Positions 24,943 through 31,533 of a DNA stretch of 33,065 nucleotides are shown here, one piece after another. A program made the position numbers and the translations under genes. The notes beneath the pieces are model-generated. The model ran no database searches. It had not been told where the DNA came from and worked only from the letters and a program-made list of their open reading frames with translations. Origin of the DNA: a virus; IMG/VR virus record IMGVR_UViG_3300027833_000142, positions 1 to 33,065 of that record; one strand, 5' to 3'. Within the stretch, counting starts at the first letter, position 1; every line of letters starts with the position of its first letter.

Positions 24943-25333
24943 GTTTTTTGTAAGTGATGAAGTTTATAATGATAGAATATCTATATGTAAAAGTTGTGAT
25001 TATTATTTTAGACCGACAGGAAGTTGCAAAGTTTGTTTATGTTTTATGTCAATAAAAGCTAGGATTAGTTTAATGGAATGCCCACAGAAATATTGGTTAA
25101 AAACAAAAGAACTAGACCAACCTGATGGAATACCTGAAGAATTAATTGAAGAAGTTTTAGTAATATGGAAAGATATTGACAAAGGTGTGGCTAAGAATCT
25201 AGCAGTAAAAAAAAGAATGATAACATTATTTAACACAATATACGGAACTAACTATGACACAGGAACAAGTTGTAGTTCTTGTTTAAGTGATTGTTTTAAA
25301 GGAATTAAAAGAATATATGAAAAATACAAATAA
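24935..25333 (+). CDS. Zinc-binding protein, unknown
   Basis: A 132-residue protein. The N-terminal 50 residues hold C18-x2-C21, C31-x2-C34-x-C36 and C49 ('CKSCDYYFRPTGSCKVCLCFMSIKAR'), a zinc-ribbon-like site. The C-terminal end has another cluster, C113-x2-C116-x3-C120. The middle is a helical segment. The start shares bases with the sigma-like gene. Similar small Cys-rich proteins occur in many phages without known function. It could bind DNA, RNA or polymerase. Confidence 0.55.
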   Translation: MNKFFVSDEVYNDRISICKSCDYYFRPTGSCKVCLCFMSIKARISLMECPQKYWLKTKELDQPDGIPEELIEEVLVIWKDIDKGVAKNLAVKKRMITLFNTIYGTNYDTGTSCSSCLSDCFKGIKRIYEKYK

Positions 25334-25553
25334 GATACCAAATTATTATATAGGTAAACACTATAAGTACGAAGCTAGAAAAGTTATATCTGATTGGGAG
25401 TTAAGTTGGAATATTGGTAATGCAGTTACATATTTGTTAAGGGCGAATTTTAAGCATAAAAACCCTGAAGAATGTATAACAAAAGCTATAAATCATTTAC
25501 AATTTGAATTAGATGAATTAAAATTAAACAAAAGAAATGTCAAAAAAAAATAA
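25317..25553 (+). CDS. DUF3310-like protein
   Basis: A 78-residue protein with 'NYYIGKHYKYEARKVISDWELSWNIGNAVTYLLRANFKHKNPEECITKAINHLQFELDEL', described by its pattern: HY.YE....I....LS.N.GNA..YL.RA..K....E...KA..HL..EL. This is the DUF3310 form found in many phages, sometimes linked to nucleotide kinases. I start it at the ATG at 25317; an upstream start at 25287 would add ten residues in the preceding gene. Function is unknown. Confidence 0.65.
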   Translation: MKNTNKIPNYYIGKHYKYEARKVISDWELSWNIGNAVTYLLRANFKHKNPEECITKAINHLQFELDELKLNKRNVKKK

Positions 25554-25704
25554 ATTATACTGCTCTAAAATTTATAACATTTTTGAAATGCAGTTTGGTT
25601 TTTCCTATCCTGTTGCAGCTTGGACTACAATGGGAAGGAAAGACACAAGAACAAAAGCTAACGGAAAACAGAGGTTAGAACTAAATAAGAAAGCTATATG
25701 TTAA
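25537..25704 (+). CDS. Small basic protein, unknown
   Basis: A 55-residue reading frame (MSKKNKLYCSKIYNIF...KKAIC) that overlaps the DUF3310-like gene by 17 bases and the zinc-ribbon gene by 7 bases. It is basic and aromatic-rich ('FEMQFGFSYPVAAWTTMGRKDTR' in its middle). The stepwise overlaps with both neighbours and the absence of another use for the interval support a real gene. No family recognised. Confidence 0.5.
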   Translation: MSKKNKLYCSKIYNIFEMQFGFSYPVAAWTTMGRKDTRTKANGKQRLELNKKAIC

Positions 25705-25928
25705 AATATCAATGTAATAAATGTGAGATACAGAAAGAATTAAGCAGGGTGGTAATGAAAGTAATAGAAGGTAAGGTGGTTAATATTGGAACTGAATGCC
25801 CTGAGTGTGGAGAATATATGCAAGAGATTTATAAGTTCGGTGGGTTTCCATCATTAAAAAGAACAGAGCCTACCTTATCAAATAAGAATGATAAACTATG
25901 GAGTAGAGCAAAAGACAGATTAAAATAA
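25698..25928 (+). CDS. Zinc-ribbon protein
   Basis: A 76-residue protein with C6-x2-C9 and C34-x2-C37 ('YQCNKCE', 'TECPECGEY'), a classic zinc ribbon, followed by a basic helical tail ('NKDKLWSRAKDRLK'-like). It is the last gene of the early/replication block. Small zinc ribbons in phages often bind host RNA polymerase or DNA, but the target here cannot be told. Confidence 0.6.
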   Translation: MLKYQCNKCEIQKELSRVVMKVIEGKVVNIGTECPECGEYMQEIYKFGGFPSLKRTEPTLSNKNDKLWSRAKDRLK

Positions 25929-25941
25929 ATAACAAACAATT

Positions 25942-25951
25942 CTATTATATA
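25942..25951 (+). promoter_or_regulatory. CTATTATATA motif, copy 4 (putative phage promoter core)
   Basis: An exact copy, ending two bases (CT) before the ATG at 25954. It heads the base-modification and terminase block and marks the switch from early to late genes. The upstream sequence is AAACAATT. Confidence 0.55.
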
Positions 25952-25953
25952 CT

Positions 25954-26514
25954 ATGAAACTAAAAATCAATGAGTTAAAACCAAACGTAAGCAATCCGAG
26001 GATAATTAAAGAATCTAAATTTAAAAAACTTGTTAAGTCTATTAAAGATTTTCCTGAAATGTTAGAACTGCGACCAATAATCGTAGATGAAGATATGACA
26101 ATTCTAGGAGGAAATATGAGGTACAAAGCAAGTGTTGAGGCAGGGCTGAAAGAAGTACACGTAAAAGTAGCCAAAGGACTAACAGAAGAACAGAAACAAG
26201 AATTTATAGTAAAAGACAACGTCGGTTTTGGAGAGTGGGATTGGAGTATATTGGCTAATGAATGGGATAATATTAAGCTAGGAGATTGGGGAATGGATGT
26301 TTGGCAACCTGAAAAAGAAGTTGATTACTCTATATTAGATGACATAGACTTAGGCTCAACTTTAGATGATAAAACTTCAGCAGTCAAGAGAGGTATAGTT
26401 ATAGAGTTTGAAGCTAATGAATATGATGAAGCTAACGAACTAATTACACAAGCAAGGAAAGGCGGAAAGAATGTCGGTGTAATTGTATTAAACGCTTTTA
26501 GGAATGAAGCATAA
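25954..26514 (+). CDS. ParB-like nuclease-domain protein
   Basis: A 186-residue protein. Residues 1-80 form a ParB/Srx-type domain: 'NPR' (14-16), 'RPIIVDEDMTILGGNMRYKASVEAGL' with G52-G53-N54-x-R56. Residues about 85-125 ('KDNVGFGEWDWSILANEWDNIKLGDWGMD') match the module after ParB domains of phage methyltransferase fusions. Here no methyltransferase follows; instead a 50-residue beta/alpha domain ends the protein. In phage base-modification gene clusters, ParB-like proteins are common neighbours of TET/JBP enzymes and glycosyltransferases, as here. It may recognise DNA or assist the modification enzymes. It is probably not a chromosome-partitioning protein, as no ParA is present. Confidence 0.75.
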   Translation: MKLKINELKPNVSNPRIIKESKFKKLVKSIKDFPEMLELRPIIVDEDMTILGGNMRYKASVEAGLKEVHVKVAKGLTEEQKQEFIVKDNVGFGEWDWSILANEWDNIKLGDWGMDVWQPEKEVDYSILDDIDLGSTLDDKTSAVKRGIVIEFEANEYDEANELITQARKGGKNVGVIVLNAFRNEA

Positions 26515-27184
26515 TGTTTATGTAATATCAGCAGGTAGATATGACAAACTTCCTTTTACTTTAGAACAAAAAAAGAAATACATATTTTGTGTAAAGAACG
26601 GAGAGAGTAAATTGTATAAAGCAAATGATTGTAAAAATGTATTTGAAACAGGTAACTTAATGAGAAGTAGAAATTTTGCATTACAACACGCTTTTGATAA
26701 TAACAAAATATGCGTTCAATTAAGTGATGATATAAAAAAAGTTGTAGTAAATAAAAACTTTGGAGAACCTAAAAGAGTTGAACTTGATTATGCGATAGAA
26801 GATATTGTTTCAAAATTTAATAAAGTTAAAGGAATAAAGTTGTTAGGCATACCACCAACAGATAATTATTTTTTTGCTAACAAAATAGTAAGTACTAATA
26901 CTTTTTGTATAGGCGACATGTTGTTTGTAAAACCAAATGAATTAAGATTTGATGAACAATTAACATTGAAAGAAGATTACGATTACACATTACAACATAA
27001 AGAAAGAGGAGATGTTATCAGGTATCAAAAATATCTATTCTCTTTTGAACATTACTCTAATAAAGGTGGTGCCGTTGATGTGAGAGATGACAAAGAAGAA
27101 CAAAAGAATATACAAATACTAAAATCTAAATGGGGGGATAAGATTAAACTAAACCCTAAAAGAAAAAATGAAATATTAATATGA
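26504..27184 (+). CDS. Putative DNA-base glycosyltransferase (TET/JBP-associated type)
   Basis: A 226-residue protein with GT-A features: 'VYVISAGRYDKLP' as the first strand, 'LMRSRNFALQHAF' (nucleotide-sugar side helix), 'ICVQLSDDIKKV' with a DxD-like D75-D76 after the strand, and 'LTLKEDYDYTLQH' (E157-D158, D160) as the probable catalytic segment. It overlaps the ParB gene by 11 bases and the dioxygenase by 4. This fits the TET/JBP-associated glycosyltransferases described in comparative surveys of phage DNA modification (Iyer and colleagues). The likely reaction is transfer of a sugar to a hydroxymethyl base made by the downstream dioxygenase. Glycosylation of a virion protein is the alternative. 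Confidence 0.7.
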   Translation: MKHNVYVISAGRYDKLPFTLEQKKKYIFCVKNGESKLYKANDCKNVFETGNLMRSRNFALQHAFDNNKICVQLSDDIKKVVVNKNFGEPKRVELDYAIEDIVSKFNKVKGIKLLGIPPTDNYFFANKIVSTNTFCIGDMLFVKPNELRFDEQLTLKEDYDYTLQHKERGDVIRYQKYLFSFEHYSNKGGAVDVRDDKEEQKNIQILKSKWGDKIKLNPKRKNEILI

Positions 27185-27990
27185 ATATAATTAAACTTGA
27201 AAAAGTAGAACACAACCGAAAGGTGGGTAAGAGATGCGAATACATTGAACCTAACGTAAAAGAAGATTGTTTATTAGAATCTGATGGGGAGGTAATAGGT
27301 TTTTATATCAAAGATGTAAACAAGTATAGTAAAAAGCTAGGGGCATTGATAGATATAGCCAATAAAGAGTTTAGAAGCAAGAACGTGCCTAAGTCATTAT
27401 TAGAAAGAAGTGATGTGTTCAGTAAAGTTTACAAAGAAGGTATGTCAAGGAAAGATGCTATGGCAACAGGAACTGTGCAGATGAGTGCAATACTTGGCTC
27501 AATACCACCTAAACCACATATGAGAAGACCTTACCCTACAATATCTTCAGTACACAGAGAACCAAAAGCAAAGACATTTATAAAAGCTATGTGGGGTGCT
27601 TGTGTTGAAGCTGAAAAGATAGTAAAAGAATTAACACCTAAATTATATGACAGGCAAATAGAACTCTTTAAAGAAATAAAAAAAGATTGGAAGTTTGGTA
27701 ATATGTTTACAAGCAGTATATCAAATTTTAATATTTCGGCACCTTTTCACAGAGATACAGGAAACTTAGAAGGCACAGTAAACATTATCCTTACGAAAAG
27801 AAACAATGCTAATGGTGGTTGTTTAAACGTACCTGACTATAACGCAACATTTGAACAAGCTGATAACTCTATGCTTGTGTATCCTGCTTGGAGAAACGTA
27901 CACGGAGTAACACCAATTAAACAAATAGCTGATGATGGTTATAGAAACTCATTAATATTCTATCCATTAAAAGCATTTAAAGGAATATAA
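27181..27990 (+). CDS. TET/JBP-like 2-oxoglutarate/Fe(II) dioxygenase (DNA base oxidation)
   Basis: A 269-residue protein. The C-terminal half shows the double-stranded beta-helix residues of the TET/JBP family: 'SAPFHRDTGN' (H190-x-D192, Fe ligands), 'GGCLNVPDYNATFEQADNSMLVYPAWRNVHGVTP' in segments with H241 as the third ligand, and 'GYRNSLIFYPL' with R255 to hold 2-oxoglutarate. The N-terminal half is helical with a variable DNA-binding role. The family oxidises the methyl group of thymine (JBP) or 5-methylcytosine (TET). The gene shares bases with the glycosyltransferase upstream and precedes the small terminase. No C5-methyltransferase is encoded, so thymine is the more likely substrate. 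Confidence 0.82.
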   Translation: MNIIKLEKVEHNRKVGKRCEYIEPNVKEDCLLESDGEVIGFYIKDVNKYSKKLGALIDIANKEFRSKNVPKSLLERSDVFSKVYKEGMSRKDAMATGTVQMSAILGSIPPKPHMRRPYPTISSVHREPKAKTFIKAMWGACVEAEKIVKELTPKLYDRQIELFKEIKKDWKFGNMFTSSISNFNISAPFHRDTGNLEGTVNIILTKRNNANGGCLNVPDYNATFEQADNSMLVYPAWRNVHGVTPIKQIADDGYRNSLIFYPLKAFKGI

Positions 27991-27991
27991 T

Positions 27992-28345
27992 ATGGACGAA
28001 AGTAGACACATAAAAAAGGAAACTATACTAAAGGCGTTAGAAAAATCATTAGGTGTTGTAACAGTTGCCTGTAAATCAGCAGATGTTCCACGTAGCACAT
28101 ATTACAAATGGTTAAAAGAAGATGAATCATTTTCTAAAGAAGTTAAAGATATTGAAAACATAGCATTAGACTTTGGAGAAAGCCAATTACATAAACAGAT
28201 AGGAGATGGAAACACTTCGGCTACTATATTTTTTTTAAAGACAAAGGGAAAGAAAAGAGGTTACATTGAACGAAGCGAGTTAGATTTAACATCAGGAGAT
28301 GAACCAATTAAAATTAATGTAAATATCAAAGGAATTGAATATTGA
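27992..28345 (+). CDS. Terminase small subunit
   Basis: A 117-residue protein with an N-terminal helix-turn-helix ('VTVACKSADVPRSTYYKWLKED') of the phage small-terminase type, then a helical oligomerisation segment and 'GDGNTSATIFFLKTKGKKRGYIER', common in this family. It lies one base after the dioxygenase stop and overlaps the large terminase gene by 11 bases. It would recognise the packaging site in concatemeric DNA. If DNA is hypermodified, this protein must recognise the modified form. Confidence 0.85.
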   Translation: MDESRHIKKETILKALEKSLGVVTVACKSADVPRSTYYKWLKEDESFSKEVKDIENIALDFGESQLHKQIGDGNTSATIFFLKTKGKKRGYIERSELDLTSGDEPIKINVNIKGIEY

Positions 28346-29645
28346 TACTGAATTTACCCATACTCAAGGACAAGCGATTGAATACTTGTTTGATGATAAG
28401 ACTACAGAAGTTTTGTTCGGTGGTGCAGCAGGTGGTGGTAAATCTTGGGTTGGTTGTAGTTGGTTAATTCTTTTATGTCTTAAATATCCTAAGACAAGAT
28501 ACTTAATGGGCAGGTCTAAATTAGATGCTCTTAAAAAGACTACACTAAACACTTTCTTTGAAGTATGTCAAGAGTGGGGTATAATTGCAAACAAGCATTA
28601 CAATTTTAATGCAGGTTCTAACATTATTAAGTTTTATAATGGTAGTGAGATAATACTTAAAGACTTGTTCTTATATCCATCAGACAGAAACTTTGATAGT
28701 TTGGGTTCATTAGAAATAACTGCTGCTTTTATAGATGAGGCAAATCAAATAACAGAGAAGGCAAAGAACATAGTAGCATCTAGAATGAGATATAAGTTAG
28801 ACCAATATAATATTATACCTAAACTACTAATGACTTGTAACCCTGCTAAGAATTGGGTATATACACAATACTACAAACCTGCAAAGGAAGGAACACAAAA
28901 ACCATATAGACAATTTATTCAAAGCTTAGTTGATGACAATGAGTTTATTTCTAAGCATTATAAGAAACAACTTTTAACATTAGATGAATTAAGTAAGCAA
29001 AGATTATTATTCGGTAATTGGGAATATGATGCAACTAATGATAATTTAATAGATTATGATGCTATACTTAATTTATTTAATCAAAATGGTGTTGAGGGAG
29101 ATAAATACATAAGTTGTGATGTGGCTCGTTTTGGAAGCGATAAGACAGTTATAATGTATTGGGAAGGGCTTCATATTAAAAAGATAAGAAGTATCCTTAA
29201 ATCAGCAGTAAACGAAGTTGTAGATGAGATTAGGGTAATGCAACAACAAAACAATGTAAGATTAACAAATATTATAGTTGATGAAGATGGTGTTGGTGGT
29301 GGTGTTAAAGATTATATGCGTTGCAGAGGTTTTGTCAATAATTCTAGGGCAATGAAAGGGGAGAACTATCAAAACCTTAAAACTCAATGTTATTATAAGT
29401 TAGCTGATTTAATTAACGAAGGACAGATTGGTATTGATTGCCCTGATATTAATACTAAAAACCATATCATTGAAGAACTAGAACAAGTAAGGACTAAAGA
29501 TGCTGACAAAGATAACAAGCTACAAATCATACCTAAGGACAATGTAAAAGATATTATAGGCAGGTCGCCTGATTACGCTGATGCTCTAGCTATGAGAATG
29601 TATTTTGAAATAGATGGTAACTTTGGTAAGTATTTTGTGCAATAA
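28335..29645 (+). CDS. Terminase large subunit
   Basis: A 436-residue protein with ATPase Walker A 'GGAAGGGKSW' (K36), Walker B 'AAFIDEA' (D134-E135), motif III around 'LLMTCNPAKNW', and nuclease acidic residues D262 ('CDVARFGSDK'), D316 ('IIVDEDGVGGG') and D416 ('SPDYADALAM'). It pumps DNA into the prohead and cuts it. The start appears to be TTG at 28335, because no ATG exists before residue 54 and the N-terminal segment up to Walker A is needed for the adenine pocket. Followed by a hairpin terminator. The circular, apparently permuted genome with no fixed ends suggests headful packaging. Confidence 0.93.
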   Translation: MNIDTEFTHTQGQAIEYLFDDKTTEVLFGGAAGGGKSWVGCSWLILLCLKYPKTRYLMGRSKLDALKKTTLNTFFEVCQEWGIIANKHYNFNAGSNIIKFYNGSEIILKDLFLYPSDRNFDSLGSLEITAAFIDEANQITEKAKNIVASRMRYKLDQYNIIPKLLMTCNPAKNWVYTQYYKPAKEGTQKPYRQFIQSLVDDNEFISKHYKKQLLTLDELSKQRLLFGNWEYDATNDNLIDYDAILNLFNQNGVEGDKYISCDVARFGSDKTVIMYWEGLHIKKIRSILKSAVNEVVDEIRVMQQQNNVRLTNIIVDEDGVGGGVKDYMRCRGFVNNSRAMKGENYQNLKTQCYYKLADLINEGQIGIDCPDINTKNHIIEELEQVRTKDADKDNKLQIIPKDNVKDIIGRSPDYADALAMRMYFEIDGNFGKYFVQ

Positions 29646-29647
29646 AA

Positions 29648-29676
29648 AAAGGTGTAACTCTAAGAATTACACCTTT
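29648..29676. terminator. Intergenic hairpin after the large terminase, possibly bidirectional
   Basis: A 10-bp stem (AAAGGTGTAA/TTACACCTTT) with a 9-base loop starts three bases after the terminase stop. A-rich sequence lies before it and TTT after it, so it has T-tracts on both strands, short on the + strand. It would end the modification/terminase transcript. Confidence 0.7.
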
Positions 29677-29740
29677 AACTAAACAAAAACTTTAAGAAAA
29701 CAGGGCAAATATACAATTTTAAACTAAATAACAATTAATT

Positions 29741-29750
29741 CTATTATATA
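29741..29750 (+). promoter_or_regulatory. CTATTATATA motif, copy 5 (putative phage promoter core)
   Basis: An exact copy, ending two bases (TT) before the ATG at 29753 of the tail chaperone gene and 64 bases after the terminase hairpin. It is the only promoter-like feature in the 107-base gap. Confidence 0.6.
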
Positions 29751-29752
29751 TT

Positions 29753-30397
29753 ATGAGATTGAAAATTAACAAAGATGACAAGCAAGAGGTTTACACGCTT
29801 ATAAATAGTTGGGAAGATGTAACTCTTGACAAGTGGGTAAAGTTAATTAGCAAAAAAAAACAAAGTAAAAGCACAGAAGCATTAGAAACTATAAGTTTAC
29901 TATCAGATATACCTAAAGATTTGATTAAAGAATTAGCTATTGAAGATGTAGCATTAATAATGAAAAAAATATCTTCTTTACAAGAAAAAGAAGGAACTGA
30001 ATTAAAAAAAATTATTAAAGTAAATGATGTTGAGTATGGCTTCCACCCAAACCTAGAAGAAATAACATTAGGAGAGTATGCTGATATTGAAAACTATTTA
30101 AAAAATGGAGTAGAAAAAAACCTACCTAAATTAATGTCAGTACTTTACAGACCTGTAACAGAAAAAGATGGTAAGAATTATTCTATTGAAGCATACGGAA
30201 TAAGTGATTCAAGAATGAGAGCAGAGAAGTTTAAAAAGATGAAAGCATCAGAAGTTAATAGTGCGTTGGTTTTTTTTTGGATTTTCGCGAAAGAGTTATT
30301 AATGACTTTGCCATCATTTTTAATGGTACAGAGCAAGAAAATACTAGACAAAGCACAGATGAACAATTTGCAGACAAGTGGGGTTGGTTCGGAGTAA
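29753..30397 (+). CDS. Tail assembly chaperone G-type protein (0 frame)
   Basis: A 214-residue helical protein directly in front of the tail gene set. The pattern 'SWEDVTLDKWVKLI', 'LLSDIPKDLIKEL', 'FHPNLEEITLGEYADIENYLKNG' and 'LPKLMSVLYRPV' is that of the G-type tail chaperones of Bacteroidota siphophages. At residues 173-175 (V-F-F) lies a T9 slippery site where a fraction of ribosomes should slip back one base into the frame of the 81-residue C-terminal segment. The plain product ends 'NLQTSGVGSE'. The role is to keep the tape measure soluble for tube assembly. Confidence 0.7.
   Translation: MRLKINKDDKQEVYTLINSWEDVTLDKWVKLISKKKQSKSTEALETISLLSDIPKDLIKELAIEDVALIMKKISSLQEKEGTELKKIIKVNDVEYGFHPNLEEITLGEYADIENYLKNGVEKNLPKLMSVLYRPVTEKDGKNYSIEAYGISDSRMRAEKFKKMKASEVNSALVFFWIFAKELLMTLPSFLMVQSKKILDKAQMNNLQTSGVGSE
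30271..30277 (+). promoter_or_regulatory. Slippery heptamer for -1 frameshift (T TTT TTT)
   Basis: Nine T run from 30270 to 30278. In the 0 frame the codons are GTT TTT TTT TGG, so the heptamer T-TTT-TTT is in the correct phase for simultaneous slippage to -1. The -1 frame is open from 30262 to 30519 after a TAG at 30259-30261, and the 0 frame stops at 30395. A small palindrome TTTCGCGAAA follows at about 30283-30292 but is too weak to be called a stimulatory structure. Confidence 0.7.
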
Positions 30398-30522
30398 TGT
30401 ACAGATTAACAAATGGAGAGATAATTAATTTAGAAAGGATAACTAATTTAAGTTTGTATGAATGTTTAACTTGGCTTACTTATGAAACAGATTTAAACGA
30501 AACTAAAGCAGTACAGAAATGA
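30277..30522 (+). CDS. Tail assembly chaperone T-type extension (-1 frame of G)
   Basis: An 81-residue segment (LDFRERVINDFAIIF... from the slippage point) carries the 'KWGWFGVMYRLTNGEI' pattern typical of the T part of Bacteroidota phage tail chaperones. It is most likely made only as a fusion of about 256 residues with the first 175 residues of G. The first codon is TTG and there is no ATG until 30397, where ATG overlaps the G stop (TAATG) and could give a 41-residue separate product, but this would remove the WGWF region. Its stop overlaps the next ATG (ATGA). Confidence 0.7.
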   Translation: MDFRERVINDFAIIFNGTEQENTRQSTDEQFADKWGWFGVMYRLTNGEIINLERITNLSLYECLTWLTYETDLNETKAVQK

Positions 30523-31013
30523 CATATTTTAAAGATTATAATAACACGATAGATACATTGAAACAATTAGGTGATAACCATTACCAAATTAAAACAGTAT
30601 CATCAGGCGATATATATGAGATAGATTTAGAAAAGAACACAATGTACCCATTGATGCATATAAACCCTGTAAACGCAATAGCAGGTACTCACGAAATGAC
30701 ATTAAACTTTCAAATCTTTATTATGGACTTAGTGTTTCCTGACCAATCAAATGAGCAAGAAGTGTTATCAGATAACCTGCAAATATGTAATGACTTGATA
30801 GGAACTTTTAAAAATGGGGAAAGCTTGTTATTATCTAATCAAGGTATAAATGCTATACCTAAATACTTTACAGAAGGCGACATAACTTTAGAACCATTTA
30901 CAGAACGTTTTGACAATTCAGTAACAGGTTGGGTGTTTACTTTACCAATAGTTATAGAAAATGAATACAACACTTGTATAGCACCACAAGCAACAACTGA
31001 TGCAATACATTAA
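30519..31013 (+). CDS. Tail completion/terminator-like protein
   Basis: A 164-residue mixed alpha/beta protein ('TIDTLKQLGDNHYQIKTVSSGDIYEIDLEK', 'LICNDLIGTF'-like helix, 'WVFTLPIVIENEYNTC'). Position after the chaperone gene and the alpha/beta pattern resemble tail terminator or tail-completion proteins of flavobacterial phages. It starts on ATGA overlap and ends on TAATG. The role is inferred mainly from context. Confidence 0.5.
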   Translation: MTYFKDYNNTIDTLKQLGDNHYQIKTVSSGDIYEIDLEKNTMYPLMHINPVNAIAGTHEMTLNFQIFIMDLVFPDQSNEQEVLSDNLQICNDLIGTFKNGESLLLSNQGINAIPKYFTEGDITLEPFTERFDNSVTGWVFTLPIVIENEYNTCIAPQATTDAIH

Positions 31014-31081
31014 TGTTTAAACTTAAAATAGGAAAATTAACAATACAATTAATACCACCAAAAATAACTTATAAATTATAA
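31013..31081 (+). CDS. Tiny ORF (22 aa) between tail genes
   Basis: MFKLKIGKLTIQL... runs 22 codons from the TAATG overlap to the stop just before the next gene. It fills the gap exactly and is basic and amphipathic. Other phages of this kind have very small genes here, but the size makes proof impossible from the sequence alone. It could be a coupling leader keeping ribosomes on the message. Confidence 0.35.
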   Translation: MFKLKIGKLTIQLIPPKITYKL

Positions 31082-31083
31082 TT

Positions 31084-31533
31084 ATGGCAGATTTAACAAC
31101 AACACTATCTGAATCAGTAACACTTAATGGTGCAGTCAGAGGTACAACAAACACAGTAACAACTACAGGAATCAACAATGTATATGAAAGAATTGTTACT
31201 TGTACACATTCACAAGAAACTACTTTAGTAGCTTTTAACACTAATTCTTATGGTGCAGTAGTACAATTAGACAAAGAAGATGTAAGGTATATTCGGATTA
31301 CAAATTTAAATGCAACTATATCTGTAGAAATTGCAGTAGTAGGTGCAGCAACATTATATCAAGTAACTTTGAAAGCAGGTCAATCACATATATTAGGTGC
31401 AGCAGATAATATTATGTTAGCAGAAGCAGACACCACACCAAGTTTTGGAACTATGGCTGCCTTACAAAATATTATGGTAAAACCTGTTGGAACAACTAAT
31501 GTTGATTTAGAAGTATTTGTAGCTAGTGTATAG
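31084..31533 (+). CDS. Structural protein, beta-sandwich, unknown role
   Basis: A 149-residue, Thr/Val/Ala-rich beta protein ('TTTLSESVTLNGAVRGTTNTVTTTGIN', 'VRYIRITNLNATISVEIAVVG', 'VTLKAGQSHILG'). It resembles small virion proteins in tail regions of flavobacterial and other marine phages, possibly a tail or capsid accessory. No enzyme motif. Its TAG overlaps the GTG start of the next gene. Confidence 0.5.
   Translation: MADLTTTLSESVTLNGAVRGTTNTVTTTGINNVYERIVTCTHSQETTLVAFNTNSYGAVVQLDKEDVRYIRITNLNATISVEIAVVGAATLYQVTLKAGQSHILGAADNIMLAEADTTPSFGTMAALQNIMVKPVGTTNVDLEVFVASV

Noticed and set aside
25954-26514. ParB as part of a plasmid-like partition system
   Set aside because: No ParA-type ATPase and no parS-like repeats nearby; the context is base modification and packaging.
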